From: Pseudomonadota bacterium | GTDB lineage: Bacteria > Desulfobacterota > Desulfovibrionia > Desulfovibrionales > Desulfovibrionaceae | NCBI GenBank assembly: GCA_023390395.1 | Contig: JAEWCY010000248.1 | Span: 1-15,407 of the forward strand | DNA: 15,407 nucleotides | Reading direction: 5' to 3' | Part shown: one piece after another, positions 1 through 7,719 of the stretch | Layout: every line of letters begins with the position of its first letter | Position numbering within the stretch: position 1 is the stretch's first letter | Program-made: the position numbers and the translations under genes | Notes under the pieces: generated by a model | The model's database searches: none | What the model was told of the DNA's origin: nothing | The model's input: the letters and a program-made list of their open reading frames with translations, nothing else

Positions 1-263
1 ACGCCCTGGTCGTTTTCGATGAGGTCGAAGATGCTGACCACGTTGGGGTGGGGCAACCGGGCCTGCAGGCGCGCTTCCTGGAGGAAGCGCTTGAGCATGT
101 CCTGGTTGTGGGAGAGTTGCGGGGCCAGCCGCTTGATGGCTACCTGACGATCCAACCGACGATGCAGGGCATGGTAGACTTGCCCCATGCCCCCCTCGCC
201 GATTTTTTCTATGATGTCGTAGCCCTCAATCTGTTCCAAGGGGTCCTCGGCAACAACGCGCAC
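1..263 (-). CDS. Serine/threonine protein kinase, N-terminal part (runs off the left edge)
   Basis: This is the start of a Hanks-type Ser/Thr kinase, which transfers phosphate from ATP to protein substrates. About 87 codons are visible. After a short N-terminal tail come the glycine-rich ATP loop GEGGMGQVY (about residues 22-30) and the invariant lysine in VAIK (about residue 44). A helix-C region follows (FLQEARLQARLPHPNVV), with a Glu that could pair with that lysine. The catalytic loop lies outside the window, so activity cannot be judged. The start is uncertain: the kinase frame has a TGA at 290-288, and the first start codon after it is GTG at 263 with no convincing Shine-Dalgarno. An ATG at 291 lies in another frame and reads only 21 codons, so a small indel at the N-terminus is possible. 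The kinase family call is secure; its partners are unknown. Confidence 0.85.
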   Translation of the reverse strand, partial: MRVVAEDPLEQIEGYDIIEKIGEGGMGQVYHALHRRLDRQVAIKRLAPQLSHNQDMLKRFLQEARLQARLPHPNVVSIFDLIENDQG

Positions 264-336
264 CTGTCGCGGTTTTGGAAGCGGAACTCATGCCGCCTGC
301 GCCATCAATCCCGTTGTATCGTTCACCATGCTGTCT

Positions 337-350
337 GTATAAAGTTATAC
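337..350. promoter_or_regulatory. Short inverted repeat upstream of the kinase gene
   Basis: Perfect 6-bp arms (GTATAA and TTATAC) flank a 2-bp spacer, about 75 bp upstream of the kinase start. Read on the minus strand it contains TATAAC and TATACA, which resemble a -10 box, but no good -35 box is visible. It could be an operator or a promoter element; the sequence does not decide. Confidence 0.3.
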
Positions 351-379
351 ATCTTCGAAAAAACGCGCAGTGATTCTGA

Positions 380-664
380 ATTCAGTCGCAACGTATAGAT
401 TGGTCTGGTAAAGTACTCTTGTCAGCTACGGCTCGTACCGTTTTCGATGCTCAAGAATCGGTGGTTTCTAATGATAAAGCGACAACATCGTGGCTGGGCA
501 ATTATTTTGAATTTGCATGAGTGGAACAATTTTTTATTTACGGATTGGAATATTCTTCAGGATATTATAACTATTTAGATGCTCACAAAAAATGCAAATA
601 TTCTATATATTACAATGTGGAAAATGCTTCTATGTGGGAATGTTCTCCAAAATGTAAGTTTTAG
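380..664 (+). pseudogene. Possible AT-rich gene remnant with one in-frame stop
   Basis: One forward frame is open from 380 to 664 except for a single TGA at 518-520, followed directly by GTG at 521. The first half has no credible start codon and reads plausibly as protein (SATARTVFDAQESVVSNDK...). The second half would be a 47-residue, Tyr- and Cys-rich peptide ending in MWECSPKCKF. There is no Shine-Dalgarno before 521. Base composition is far lower in GC than the neighbours, which suggests acquired or decayed DNA. I do not recognise a family. Chance openness in AT-rich DNA is a real alternative. Confidence 0.2.
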
Positions 665-769
665 CATCGAAGCAGCTGCTCTGGTGCAGTGTTGAAGCGA
701 AGCTAGCATGCGCCGCTGACATTTCCCTTACATTGGACAGGGTGGCCCGAAAAAAACGATCGGTCCCCC

Positions 770-815
770 AAAAAAAGTCCCGCCCGGTCAGGCGTGGGAA
801 ACGACCAGCGGGCGG
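770..815 (-). terminator. Rho-independent terminator of the STAND/BTAD regulator gene
   Basis: Read on the minus strand, CCGCCC pairs with GGGCGG and GGTC with GACC. A 3-nt bulge separates the two helices and the loop is 13 nt. The stem is followed after GGA by seven T. It sits 25 bp past the regulator stop codon, the expected place for a terminator. Confidence 0.75.
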
Positions 816-839
816 CAGGGAAAGGGCGTGGGCCTTGGC

Positions 840-3800
840 TCAGGCCAAGGCGTTCGGGGACGCGGCGATGGTGGAGAGCAGCTCGGCGATTTCCTGTTCG
901 GGGTAGTCCTCGGCCTGGAGCTGCTTGGCGAAACGCTTGAGGACCTGACGGGCCAGGATGGCGGAGCGCCGCCCCTGGAGGCGATAGAGCAGCGCCCAGA
1001 GGCTGTCGCTCAGGGGCGCGGCGCGCAGGGCCTTTTCGACGACGTCGAGGGCGGACTGCAATCTGTTGCTCCCGGCCAGCTGTTCGCACCAGGCCAGGGT
1101 CATCTTGACAAGGCTTTGGATGAGACTGTGCCGAAAGGCCCGGACCTCGTCCTCGCCGCTGATTCTCGGCGCGAATTCTCCCTGCCAGAGCGCCTCGGCC
1201 CGGGTGAAGGCGTTGCCCGCCTGCCAGTATTCCTGCAGGCGGGAATGCTTGAGGCCGGCATGGACCGCGGCTTGAAACTCCAGGGCGTCGACGTGGCAAT
1301 GTTCCAGCCAGAGAATGCCTTTTTCGCGGCGCAGATAGTGTTTGGCCGTGTTTCCCGGCAGAGACTCGGTCAGGTTTTTGCGCAGGCGCGAGAGCATGGT
1401 GTCGAAGGCGGTCTTGGCTGCGGACGGGGAGCTGTCCGGCCAGAAATGCAGCTGGGCGCTCTCCTGGGCCAGCTTGAGGCCGGGGGAAGCCAGCAGCAGG
1501 CAGAAAAGCTCCCGTTGCGTCGGGGTCAGCGACTCGGCCTCCAGAATGGGAACGCCGCGGAAGACGATGGAAAAGCCGCCGAGGGTGCGAAACTCCAGAC
1601 GGGGGAGGGCCGTGCCGTCATCCAGCAGGGAGACGGCGATCCGCTTGGCGGCCAGGAGCCGGGCGTAATCCGGTTCGATCCGCCGGGCCACGGCGAATCC
1701 GAGGACCTTCTCGATGGCCCGGGGCGTCCAGGCCCAGATATGCAGGTAACTGTTGCGGCGCATCAGGCCCAGGCAGGTTTCCAGGTCCTTGCCGGCCCGG
1801 GCCTCGTCGCCCCGGGCAAGATGGATGGCGCTGCGGTGGAAAAGACCGCAGGCTTCGAGATAGTCCGTGGGCATCCGTCGGGCGAGGTCGATGCCTTCGG
1901 TCACCAGGGCCAGGGCCTGGTCGTGATTCCCGCAAAGGCCCTGGGTCAGGCCGGCAAGTATCCTGTTGAGGGAAACGAAATACAGCCCGCCCGCTTGTTC
2001 CCGCAGGCTGGTGGCCTGGGCGGCTGTCTCCAGGGCCAGGCCGGGATTGTCCGTCAGGGCCAGGGCCACCGCTTGAAGCTCCATGACCAGGCTTTGCACG
2101 TGGGGACTCAGCGGGGGGGCCAGGGCCAAGGCCTGGCTGGCCAGGGCCTGGACCGTATCGAATTGTCCCCTGTTGATGGCGATGTCCATGTCCCAGATGT
2201 AGCTGAAGGGGCCGGCGATGGACTGGAAGACGAGGGTGTGGCCCATGGCGGCGAAAAGCTGGCCTTTCTGGTCGGCGTAGTTTTCAAAATCGCCGTCGTG
2301 GAAAAGATAATTGAACAGCATCATCCGGATGGCCAGGCAGTTGAAGGTGCCGACGTCGGGACTGCGGGCGGCGGCGGCGGCCTGCTCCAGCCAGAGTCGG
2401 GCCTGGGACAGGTGCCCGGCGAAAATCTGGATATAGCCCATGACCATGAGCAGCCCCGCCTTGAAATTGGTCTGCTGCGCATTGCCGGCCAGCGTCAGGG
2501 CCAGGTTGGCGTACCGGGTGGCGGTGGCGGTGTCGGCCAAAAAGATGCAGCGCCCCATCGCCAAGCTGCGGGCGAGCAAGACGGTGGTGGTCGCGTCGAG
2601 GTCTGTGGCGACGTCGGCGAATATCCGCTCCGCCTTGACCAGCAGTGCTTCGCCTTCCCGGTAGTGGCCCGTGGTGGTGATGTGGATGGAGATGATATGG
2701 GCCAGGCAAAGCAGTTCGCCATGGGCGTCCTGACGGGAGCAGAAGGCTTCCAGGGCCTGGTGGAGCAGGGGCAGGGCCCGGGCCGGGGCGATGTCCATAT
2801 GGGCCAGGGCCAGATAAAACGCGCACCAGCCCAACCTAGCCAGGTCCGCCTCCGGAATGTCGCCCAGGATCGCGGCCAGGGTCGCGCTTTGATTGGCGGA
2901 AAGCATGGCCGCGCCGCTTTGTTGCAGGATCGATTCCGCGGCTTCGGAGTCGCCGGCTTGCAGCAGGTAGCGCAAGGCCAGGGCTGTATTGCCCGCCTGG
3001 GCGAAAAACTGGCCGGCCTGGCGGAAGGTCTGCCGGATGGTTTTTGGGCGCAGTTCGGCATGGGCCTTTTCCCGCAGGAACTGCCGGAACAGATGGTGCA
3101 AGCCGTAGAGCGTATTCTCCGGGTCCAGATTGCGGATGAAGATGTTTCGCGCCACGAGCCTGGCCAGATCGGCGCCGATTTCCGGCTCCCGGGTCAGTAT
3201 CCGGGCCAGCGCGGTCGGGATGTCTTCCAGCAGGGAAAGCACCAGCATGGGGCCGCGCAGTCGGGGCTCCAGGGGATCGAAGATCTGCTGGCGGAAATAG
3301 TTGAGGATGTCCGAGTGCCCCGCCCCGCTCAAGCCGATGGGGACCGCCCCCCGCCGCCGCTGCGTCATCTGCAGCCCGAGCATCACGAGCCCCATGACCC
3401 AGCCGTCCGTTTTCGCCGCCAGGAGGCGAATGTCGTCCTGCGCCAGGGACAGGGTGAAGACCTGATGAAAAAACGCCGTGATTTCACTGGCCGTCAGCGC
3501 CAGATCCTTGTTGCCTATCCAGATCAGATCGCGGTGGGCGGGAAAGGGTTTCCAGGCGTCGAGGGGTAACGGCTCACGGGAGGACAGGATGCAATGGAGC
3601 TTTGGCGGGGCGTTTTCGACCAGATAGTTGAGTATCAGCAGGCTGGTTTCATGGGGAAGCAGCGTATGCAGGTCGTCGAAGACGATATACAGGTCTTTTT
3701 TCAGGGACGCCTTGAGGTCGTTCAAGACGGGGTCGATGTGTTTGGGCAGATCGAAAAGACCGAACTCCCCCATGGGCAGTTCGCGTTCGCCGGCGGCCGG

Positions 3801-4085
3801 CGGTGAAGGCGGCAGCAGATTGGCGATGCAGGCCTGGAAGGCGACGAAAAAAAAGGCCGGATCCGCGTCCTCTGGACCGACCTGGTACCAGACGGACGGA
3901 CAATCGATGCGGTCGAGAAATTGTTTGACGAGAGTGGTTTTGCCCTGGCCGGCCTGGGCTTCGAGCAGGATGGTCGGTTTGCGGGAGCCGCAGCGGCGCA
4001 GCAGTTCGTCGACGATCCGTTCCCGGAAAAGAAACTGGGGGGTATCGACCTGGGGCGGGAAGAATTTGTTGGCCCTAATCTGCAC
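840..4085 (-). CDS. MalT-like STAND ATPase transcriptional regulator with C-terminal SARP/BTAD module
   Basis: A large signal-sensing transcription factor. Taking the GTG at 4085 (preceded by GGCGAGGGAA) gives 1081 residues; a longer frame to 4208 exists but lacks a clear ribosome site. The N-terminus has an ATPase with Walker A AQAGQGKT (44-51), Walker B YIVFDD (133-138) and an SSRE sensor-like motif (168-171). Residues about 380-800 are Ala/Leu-rich helical repeats of TPR type, the likely ligand or protein sensor. The C-terminus, from about 830, is not the LuxR helix-turn-helix of MalT. It is a winged-helix domain (LEFRTLGGFSIVFRG, then TPTQRELFCLLL) followed from about 933 by a helical BTAD-type domain. 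By family knowledge such proteins bind ATP and an inducer, oligomerise and activate transcription. The target is unknown; the secreted hydrolase just upstream in the same direction is an obvious candidate. Confidence 0.85.
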   Translation of the reverse strand: MQIRANKFFPPQVDTPQFLFRERIVDELLRRCGSRKPTILLEAQAGQGKTTLVKQFLDRIDCPSVWYQVGPEDADPAFFFVAFQACIANLLPPSPPAAGERELPMGEFGLFDLPKHIDPVLNDLKASLKKDLYIVFDDLHTLLPHETSLLILNYLVENAPPKLHCILSSREPLPLDAWKPFPAHRDLIWIGNKDLALTASEITAFFHQVFTLSLAQDDIRLLAAKTDGWVMGLVMLGLQMTQRRRGAVPIGLSGAGHSDILNYFRQQIFDPLEPRLRGPMLVLSLLEDIPTALARILTREPEIGADLARLVARNIFIRNLDPENTLYGLHHLFRQFLREKAHAELRPKTIRQTFRQAGQFFAQAGNTALALRYLLQAGDSEAAESILQQSGAAMLSANQSATLAAILGDIPEADLARLGWCAFYLALAHMDIAPARALPLLHQALEAFCSRQDAHGELLCLAHIISIHITTTGHYREGEALLVKAERIFADVATDLDATTTVLLARSLAMGRCIFLADTATATRYANLALTLAGNAQQTNFKAGLLMVMGYIQIFAGHLSQARLWLEQAAAAARSPDVGTFNCLAIRMMLFNYLFHDGDFENYADQKGQLFAAMGHTLVFQSIAGPFSYIWDMDIAINRGQFDTVQALASQALALAPPLSPHVQSLVMELQAVALALTDNPGLALETAAQATSLREQAGGLYFVSLNRILAGLTQGLCGNHDQALALVTEGIDLARRMPTDYLEACGLFHRSAIHLARGDEARAGKDLETCLGLMRRNSYLHIWAWTPRAIEKVLGFAVARRIEPDYARLLAAKRIAVSLLDDGTALPRLEFRTLGGFSIVFRGVPILEAESLTPTQRELFCLLLASPGLKLAQESAQLHFWPDSSPSAAKTAFDTMLSRLRKNLTESLPGNTAKHYLRREKGILWLEHCHVDALEFQAAVHAGLKHSRLQEYWQAGNAFTRAEALWQGEFAPRISGEDEVRAFRHSLIQSLVKMTLAWCEQLAGSNRLQSALDVVEKALRAAPLSDSLWALLYRLQGRRSAILARQVLKRFAKQLQAEDYPEQEIAELLSTIAASPNALA

Positions 4086-4128
4086 GGCATTCCCTCGCCG
4101 GATGATGGCGCCGGATGTTGGCGTTCTC

Positions 4129-4152
4129 CCGATGCCATGGACAGGGCATCGG
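4129..4152. promoter_or_regulatory. Hairpin in the leader of the STAND/BTAD regulator gene
   Basis: Perfect 8-bp arms CCGATGCC and GGCATCGG enclose an 8-nt loop, 44 bp upstream of the preferred GTG start. No T-run follows on either strand. It may be a dyad operator or an RNA leader structure. Confidence 0.35.
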
Positions 4153-4234
4153 CGCGCCTTCGTATCGGGACATGAAAGGGCGCTTTTTTTGTAAGCCAGG
4201 GACGTCATGGCGTCGAGGGCAATGAATGTCTCGG

Positions 4235-4294
4235 CTGTTCGGGCCCGAGGCCGGAACAGGGCGATGGTCCTCTTCCGCCGTCAGGGCCATCGCC
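4235..4294. terminator. Two adjacent hairpins after the hydrolase gene
   Basis: One hairpin has 8-bp arms GGCGATGG (4260-4267) and CCATCGCC (4287-4294) around a 19-nt loop. Directly next to it lies a second, with arms CTGTTCGGGCC (4235-4245) and GGCCGGAACAG (4249-4259), ten pairs, one mismatch and a 3-nt loop. They begin 2 bp past the hydrolase stop on the minus strand. Neither has a T-run, so they may be weak or Rho-assisted terminators, an attenuator, or a 3'-end stabiliser. Confidence 0.4.
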
Positions 4295-4295
4295 G

Positions 4296-5603
4296 CTATG
4301 GCTTGAACACGTCGTCGAGCCAGTCGAACACCACCTGGCCCACGAGGCTGCGGTTTTCCATGACGCAGTGGTTGGAAGCGCCCTCGTTGAGCGGCGTGAC
4401 CACAAGCCCCTTGATGGGATTGGGCAGCCCGGCGAGGCACAACGCCTGCTGCCGGCGGGTCTCCTCGCCCTGGTATTCGCCCTCGCCGACCAGGGACAGG
4501 GCGGGCACGGTCACCTTGGCCGGGTCGAAGCTGAAGTCCTTGTTGGCTTCCACCAGGCCCGGGACGTTGTCCAGGGCAAGCCCCCAGCGCCAGGCGATGA
4601 GCTTGACCGTGTTGGCGTGAAAGGGGGTGAAGGTCTTGACCTTCTCCGGCGTGGCCGTGACCACGGGAGTCATGCTGGCGAAGAGGGGATGGGCGTCCAC
4701 CACGCAGGCGTTCATGACCACGGCCTTGATGCGCGGATCGTGCTGGGCGGCCTGGGGGGCGAATCCGCCGCCGCCGGAGATGCCGAACACGGCCAATCGA
4801 GCGGGATCGACCTCCGGGCGGGAAACGAGAGAGTCCACGGCCGCGGCCGCCGCCGGATACATCTTCGGCCGAAACGGCTTGCCTTCGAGGGGCAAAAGGC
4901 CCTGGCCGGGCATGTCCAGGGTCATGAAGTTGTAGCCGCGCTGGTTGGCCTGGGGCATGCTGTAAAAAACGAGGTCTTCGGCGAAGGTCTCGCCGCCGCC
5001 GAGCATCAGGAGCGTCTTGCGCGGCGTGGCGTCGTGGGCGGCCTTGCGGAAATAGCCGGGCAGCACCGTGCCTTCGAAGGGGATCTCGACGTATTCCAGG
5101 GGCGGCTCGAACAGTTTTCCGGCCTTTTTCATGGCCTCGCGGCTCTTGGCGGCGGTGGTCCGCAGCCGGGGATCGTCGGGCAGCATGGCCATGAGCCCGA
5201 AACGGTAGTAGTTCGAGGCTCGCAAGAGCTGCTCCCGGGCGCTGACGGCGTGCCCGTCGGCCAGGGATTTGAGCCCCCGGGCCTCCACTCGCTCGGCCAT
5301 CTTGATCCATTGCTCCTGCCAGCTGGCGGCGTCGCCGTCCTTGATGTTGGCCGCCACGTAGAACGCCTCGCCCGTTTCGCAGCCCTGGTTGCTGATGGAG
5401 CCCAGGACGACCGAGCCGAACGTGAAATCCATGTCCGGATCCGCGAAGTGGTAGCGGACGTAGGGGGCGTGCATGTCGAAAGCCTTGGCCTCGGCGGCGA
5501 CGGCCTGAGGGGGCGCTGCTGCGCCGCAACGGAGGGTCAGGCACGGCACGAGCGCGTAGGCCAGCCAGAATGAGCAGATCGCCGGCAACAGACGACGGGG
5601 CAT
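4296..5603 (-). CDS. Exported alpha/beta hydrolase (FrsA/DUF1100-like or dihydroxypseudooxynicotine-hydrolase-like)
   Basis: A 435-residue serine hydrolase predicted to act outside the cytoplasm. The start at 5603 is chosen because AAGGAG lies 7 bp upstream; the longer frame to 5687 has none. Residues 1-34 look like a Sec signal peptide: MPRR, a hydrophobic core LLPAICSFWLAYALVPCLTL, then an Ala-rich cleavage region. A helical cap domain (about 75-165) precedes the core, an arrangement known from the 2,6-dihydroxypseudooxynicotine hydrolase group. The nucleophile elbow is GISGGG with Ser276, and His412 lies in EGASNHC. The usual acid site after the strand ALSLVG carries Glu374/Glu376 rather than an obvious Asp. 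The substrate cannot be read from the sequence; an ester, amide or C-C bond are all possible. It is followed after 210 bp by the STAND/BTAD regulator in the same direction. Confidence 0.8.
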   Translation of the reverse strand: MPRRLLPAICSFWLAYALVPCLTLRCGAAAPPQAVAAEAKAFDMHAPYVRYHFADPDMDFTFGSVVLGSISNQGCETGEAFYVAANIKDGDAASWQEQWIKMAERVEARGLKSLADGHAVSAREQLLRASNYYRFGLMAMLPDDPRLRTTAAKSREAMKKAGKLFEPPLEYVEIPFEGTVLPGYFRKAAHDATPRKTLLMLGGGETFAEDLVFYSMPQANQRGYNFMTLDMPGQGLLPLEGKPFRPKMYPAAAAAVDSLVSRPEVDPARLAVFGISGGGGFAPQAAQHDPRIKAVVMNACVVDAHPLFASMTPVVTATPEKVKTFTPFHANTVKLIAWRWGLALDNVPGLVEANKDFSFDPAKVTVPALSLVGEGEYQGEETRRQQALCLAGLPNPIKGLVVTPLNEGASNHCVMENRSLVGQVVFDWLDDVFKP

Positions 5604-5650
5604 GGGAAGGCTCCTTGCGAAAGGGTTTCCATGGGGCCGCATCGGCCGAA

Positions 5651-5678
5651 GCCCCGGCCAACGACGGCAGGCCGGGGC
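5651..5678. promoter_or_regulatory. GC-rich hairpin in the hydrolase leader
   Basis: Perfect 9-bp arms GCCCCGGCC and GGCCGGGGC flank a 10-nt loop, about 50 bp upstream of the hydrolase start on the minus strand. It could form in the mRNA leader. No T-run follows. Confidence 0.4.
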
Positions 5679-5754
5679 CAACGGCATGGACCGCGCAATA
5701 CGGACCTTCTAGCAGGGGATGCCTGACATTTTTCTTACGATTCTCCCCTCGGAC

Positions 5755-5774
5755 GATGGCAGAGTTCTGCCATC
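5755..5774. promoter_or_regulatory. Perfect 8-bp dyad upstream of the hydrolase
   Basis: GATGGCAG-AGTT-CTGCCATC, a perfect dyad with a 4-nt centre. On the plus strand a T-run follows only after 11 bases, so a terminator is unlikely. Its symmetry and position about 150 bp upstream of the hydrolase fit an operator or activator site, but no binding protein can be named. Confidence 0.35.
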
Positions 5775-6093
5775 CCGAAGGACACTTTTTTGCACTGACG
5801 AACCGATCTCGCTTGTTTTTATAAAGTTTTCAGATTTTCACGTCTCTTCCAGCGCCCCCGATCCACAGAATCCTGCGTTTTCCGGTTGCCGGATTTCCCG
5901 TGTTTTCGGGAGATTCCCTGTTTGGCAGGGGTTTGAATTTTTTTGGGGGTGCGAGGGAGGCGCTCTTCCGTACTAAGCGCTGGTCTGGTATGCTAGTGGA
6001 GGAGTGCGTTGCTTCTTTTTTGAGAAGAACTCACTGAAGTTTAAGGCAATATTGATCAATCGTCTTTCCTCCGCCCTCGATAGGAGGTGTCAA

Positions 6094-7716
6094 ATGTCCC
6101 AGAGCCGTAGAGAGTTCTTGTCCCTCACTGCTAAGACGGCCATGCTTGCAGCAGGTGCTGGCCTCGGCCTTCCTTCGCTGCTTTCCGCTGCCCCGTCTGG
6201 TAACTCTGGCACTGCTCCATTGCCCGTTCCGGGCATGTCCGGCCTTTTCGGATTTCTTACCCCCGAGGGAAAGCTGACCCTTACAGCGGCGGAAGCCCCG
6301 GGTGCTCTCCCGGCCACCGGCGCGCCTATGCTGGCCTACAAGGCCACACAACACGGCGTGAACTACCTGAATCCCATACTGGTTCTACACAAGGGGCAAG
6401 ACTTCGAGGCCACGCTCATCAATGGGTTGGATGAACCGACCATCATCCACTGGCACGGCGTCGAATGCCCCTGGCGTCAGGCAGGCCACCCAGCCTACGC
6501 GGTCGGGCCAGGCGGGAGCTACGATTACAAGTTCCCCGTAACCAATCGGGCCGGAACGTACTGGTATCATCCCCATCCTCATGGCCTCACAGCAAGGCAA
6601 TCGTATCTGGGGTTGGCATCCTTTGTCATCGTTACGGATGCCGAAGAGGAGGCCTTCAGCAAAGAGCTTGACCTGCGCCTGGGCGAGACGGACATCCCAA
6701 TCCTGCTTCAGGACAAACGGTTCGCCAAGGACGGGAGCCTCGACTACTCGCCTTCCAAGGATGATCTGCTCATGGGCTATTTGGGCAAAAGCGTCCTTGC
6801 CAATGGAGCGCAGCAGCCGACTATGAAGGTGGCGACGCGGTTATACCGGCTGCGCCTGCTCAACGGCTCCACCGCGCGTATTTACAACCTGGCCTTCCTG
6901 CACGGCAAGACACGCCTGCCATTTTTTCTTGTCGGCAACGACGGAGGCTTCCTGCCTGCACCGCAGCAGCTTTCCGAAGTTTTTCTCGCTCCTGGCGAGC
7001 GGGTAGACGTGCTCGTGGATTTGCGGGCTCTCGCCCCGGGCCAAGAAGTCTTCCTGCAGAATATACCCTTCGACCCCATGCACAAGGAGATGGAGGACAT
7101 GGGGAATATGGAAGGCATGGCGGGTATGGAGGGTATGGGACACGATAACGCTGGCGGTCACAAGGCAGAGGGTGAATCCACCTTGGGTGAGGGCGGTTCC
7201 TTCATGATCCTACGGCTCCTGGTGGAGCGCGCCCAGACCTATGACAGACAACTCCCCCAAACATTGTCCACCGGCGCGCAACCTCCAACTGGCGCGGGCT
7301 TCGTTCGCCCCATCACCCTTGCCCTGCGCCGCATGGATACCTGGACGATCAACGATCAAACCTTCTCCATGGAAGATGCTCCCATCGTCGTGCAACAACG
7401 CGGACCGGAGGTCTGGCGCATCACCAATACGCAGGCGAGTATGCCACATCCCATGCATCTGCATGGTTATTTCTACCGAGTGCTCGAACGGCAGGGCAGC
7501 CCGTCTCAAATCAGAACTCGGGCAGTGGATGCCCAGGGGCGCCTTGCCACGGATCTAGGCTACAAGGATACTGTGCTGGTGTGGCCGGGCGAAACAGTGT
7601 CCTTGTCCATTGACTTCGGCAACCCCAATTATCCAGAAAAACAAATTTTCCTGTTCCATTGTCACAACCTGGAGCACGAGGACCAGGGCATGATGCTCAA
7701 CGTCATGGTCAGTTGA
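6094..7716 (+). CDS. Tat-exported CueO-like multicopper oxidase
   Basis: A 540-residue multicopper oxidase, which oxidises a substrate such as Cu(I) or a phenol and reduces O2 to water. The start at 6094 has AGGAGGTG 5 bp upstream and opens with a Tat signal, SRREFLSLT followed by a hydrophobic stretch ending near SAAPS, implying export of a folded, metal-loaded enzyme. All four copper signatures are present: HWHG (119-122), HPHPHG (159-164), HPMHLHG (452-458) and HCHNLEHEDQGMM (522-534). Type 1 ligands would be His452, Cys523, His528 and Met533. A Met-rich loop (about 329-350, with seven Met at near-regular spacing, then His350) resembles the Cu(I)-binding insert of CueO. The gene is lower in GC than its neighbours and stands alone on its strand, ending 3 bp from the convergent DeoR gene. 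Copper tolerance is the likely role. Confidence 0.92.
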   Translation: MSQSRREFLSLTAKTAMLAAGAGLGLPSLLSAAPSGNSGTAPLPVPGMSGLFGFLTPEGKLTLTAAEAPGALPATGAPMLAYKATQHGVNYLNPILVLHKGQDFEATLINGLDEPTIIHWHGVECPWRQAGHPAYAVGPGGSYDYKFPVTNRAGTYWYHPHPHGLTARQSYLGLASFVIVTDAEEEAFSKELDLRLGETDIPILLQDKRFAKDGSLDYSPSKDDLLMGYLGKSVLANGAQQPTMKVATRLYRLRLLNGSTARIYNLAFLHGKTRLPFFLVGNDGGFLPAPQQLSEVFLAPGERVDVLVDLRALAPGQEVFLQNIPFDPMHKEMEDMGNMEGMAGMEGMGHDNAGGHKAEGESTLGEGGSFMILRLLVERAQTYDRQLPQTLSTGAQPPTGAGFVRPITLALRRMDTWTINDQTFSMEDAPIVVQQRGPEVWRITNTQASMPHPMHLHGYFYRVLERQGSPSQIRTRAVDAQGRLATDLGYKDTVLVWPGETVSLSIDFGNPNYPEKQIFLFHCHNLEHEDQGMMLNVMVS

Positions 7717-7719
7717 ACA

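Larger units (their letters stand above)
264..839. other. Intergenic region, partly AT-rich
   Basis: No secure gene lies in these 576 bases. Seen directly: an inverted repeat GTATAA-AG-TTATAC at 337-350, upstream of the kinase and a possible operator or part of its promoter. An AT-rich block at about 380-664 holds a possible gene remnant (separate entry). A GC-rich tail from 770 holds the terminator of the neighbouring regulator. A second A-run (750-756) follows a CGATCG palindrome and may act as a backup termination site. Confidence 0.6.
5604..6093. other. Divergent intergenic region between hydrolase and multicopper oxidase
   Basis: No supported gene in these 490 bases; open frames here lack ribosome sites and recognisable content. 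It holds two strong hairpins on the hydrolase side (separate entries). A string of weaker dyads follows (TCCCG/CGGGA near 5897-5912, CCCTG/CAGGG near 5918-5932, then TTTGAATTTTTTT). A weak promoter-like TATGCT lies at 5989-5994, ahead of the oxidase. The stretch from about 5780 to 5960 is relatively T-rich. Confidence 0.55.

Noticed and set aside
471..578. A 35-codon plus-strand frame starting at ATG 471 in the AT-rich patch
   Set aside because: No Shine-Dalgarno, no recognisable content, and it conflicts with the longer frame at 380-664.
828..3569. A 913-codon open frame on the plus strand opposite the STAND/BTAD regulator gene
   Set aside because: It is Gly/Gln/Asp-rich low-complexity translation typical of the antisense frame of a high-GC gene; the minus-strand frame has Walker motifs and a coherent domain order.
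4075..5661. A 528-codon minus-strand frame overlapping the hydrolase
   Set aside because: Arg/Gly/Pro-rich shadow frame; the other minus frame has a signal peptide, Shine-Dalgarno and serine-hydrolase motifs.
5719..5976. An 85-codon plus-strand frame in the hydrolase-oxidase gap
   Set aside because: Composition and content are not protein-like, it overlaps a competing frame, and a G-run directly next to its ATG is not a usable ribosome site.
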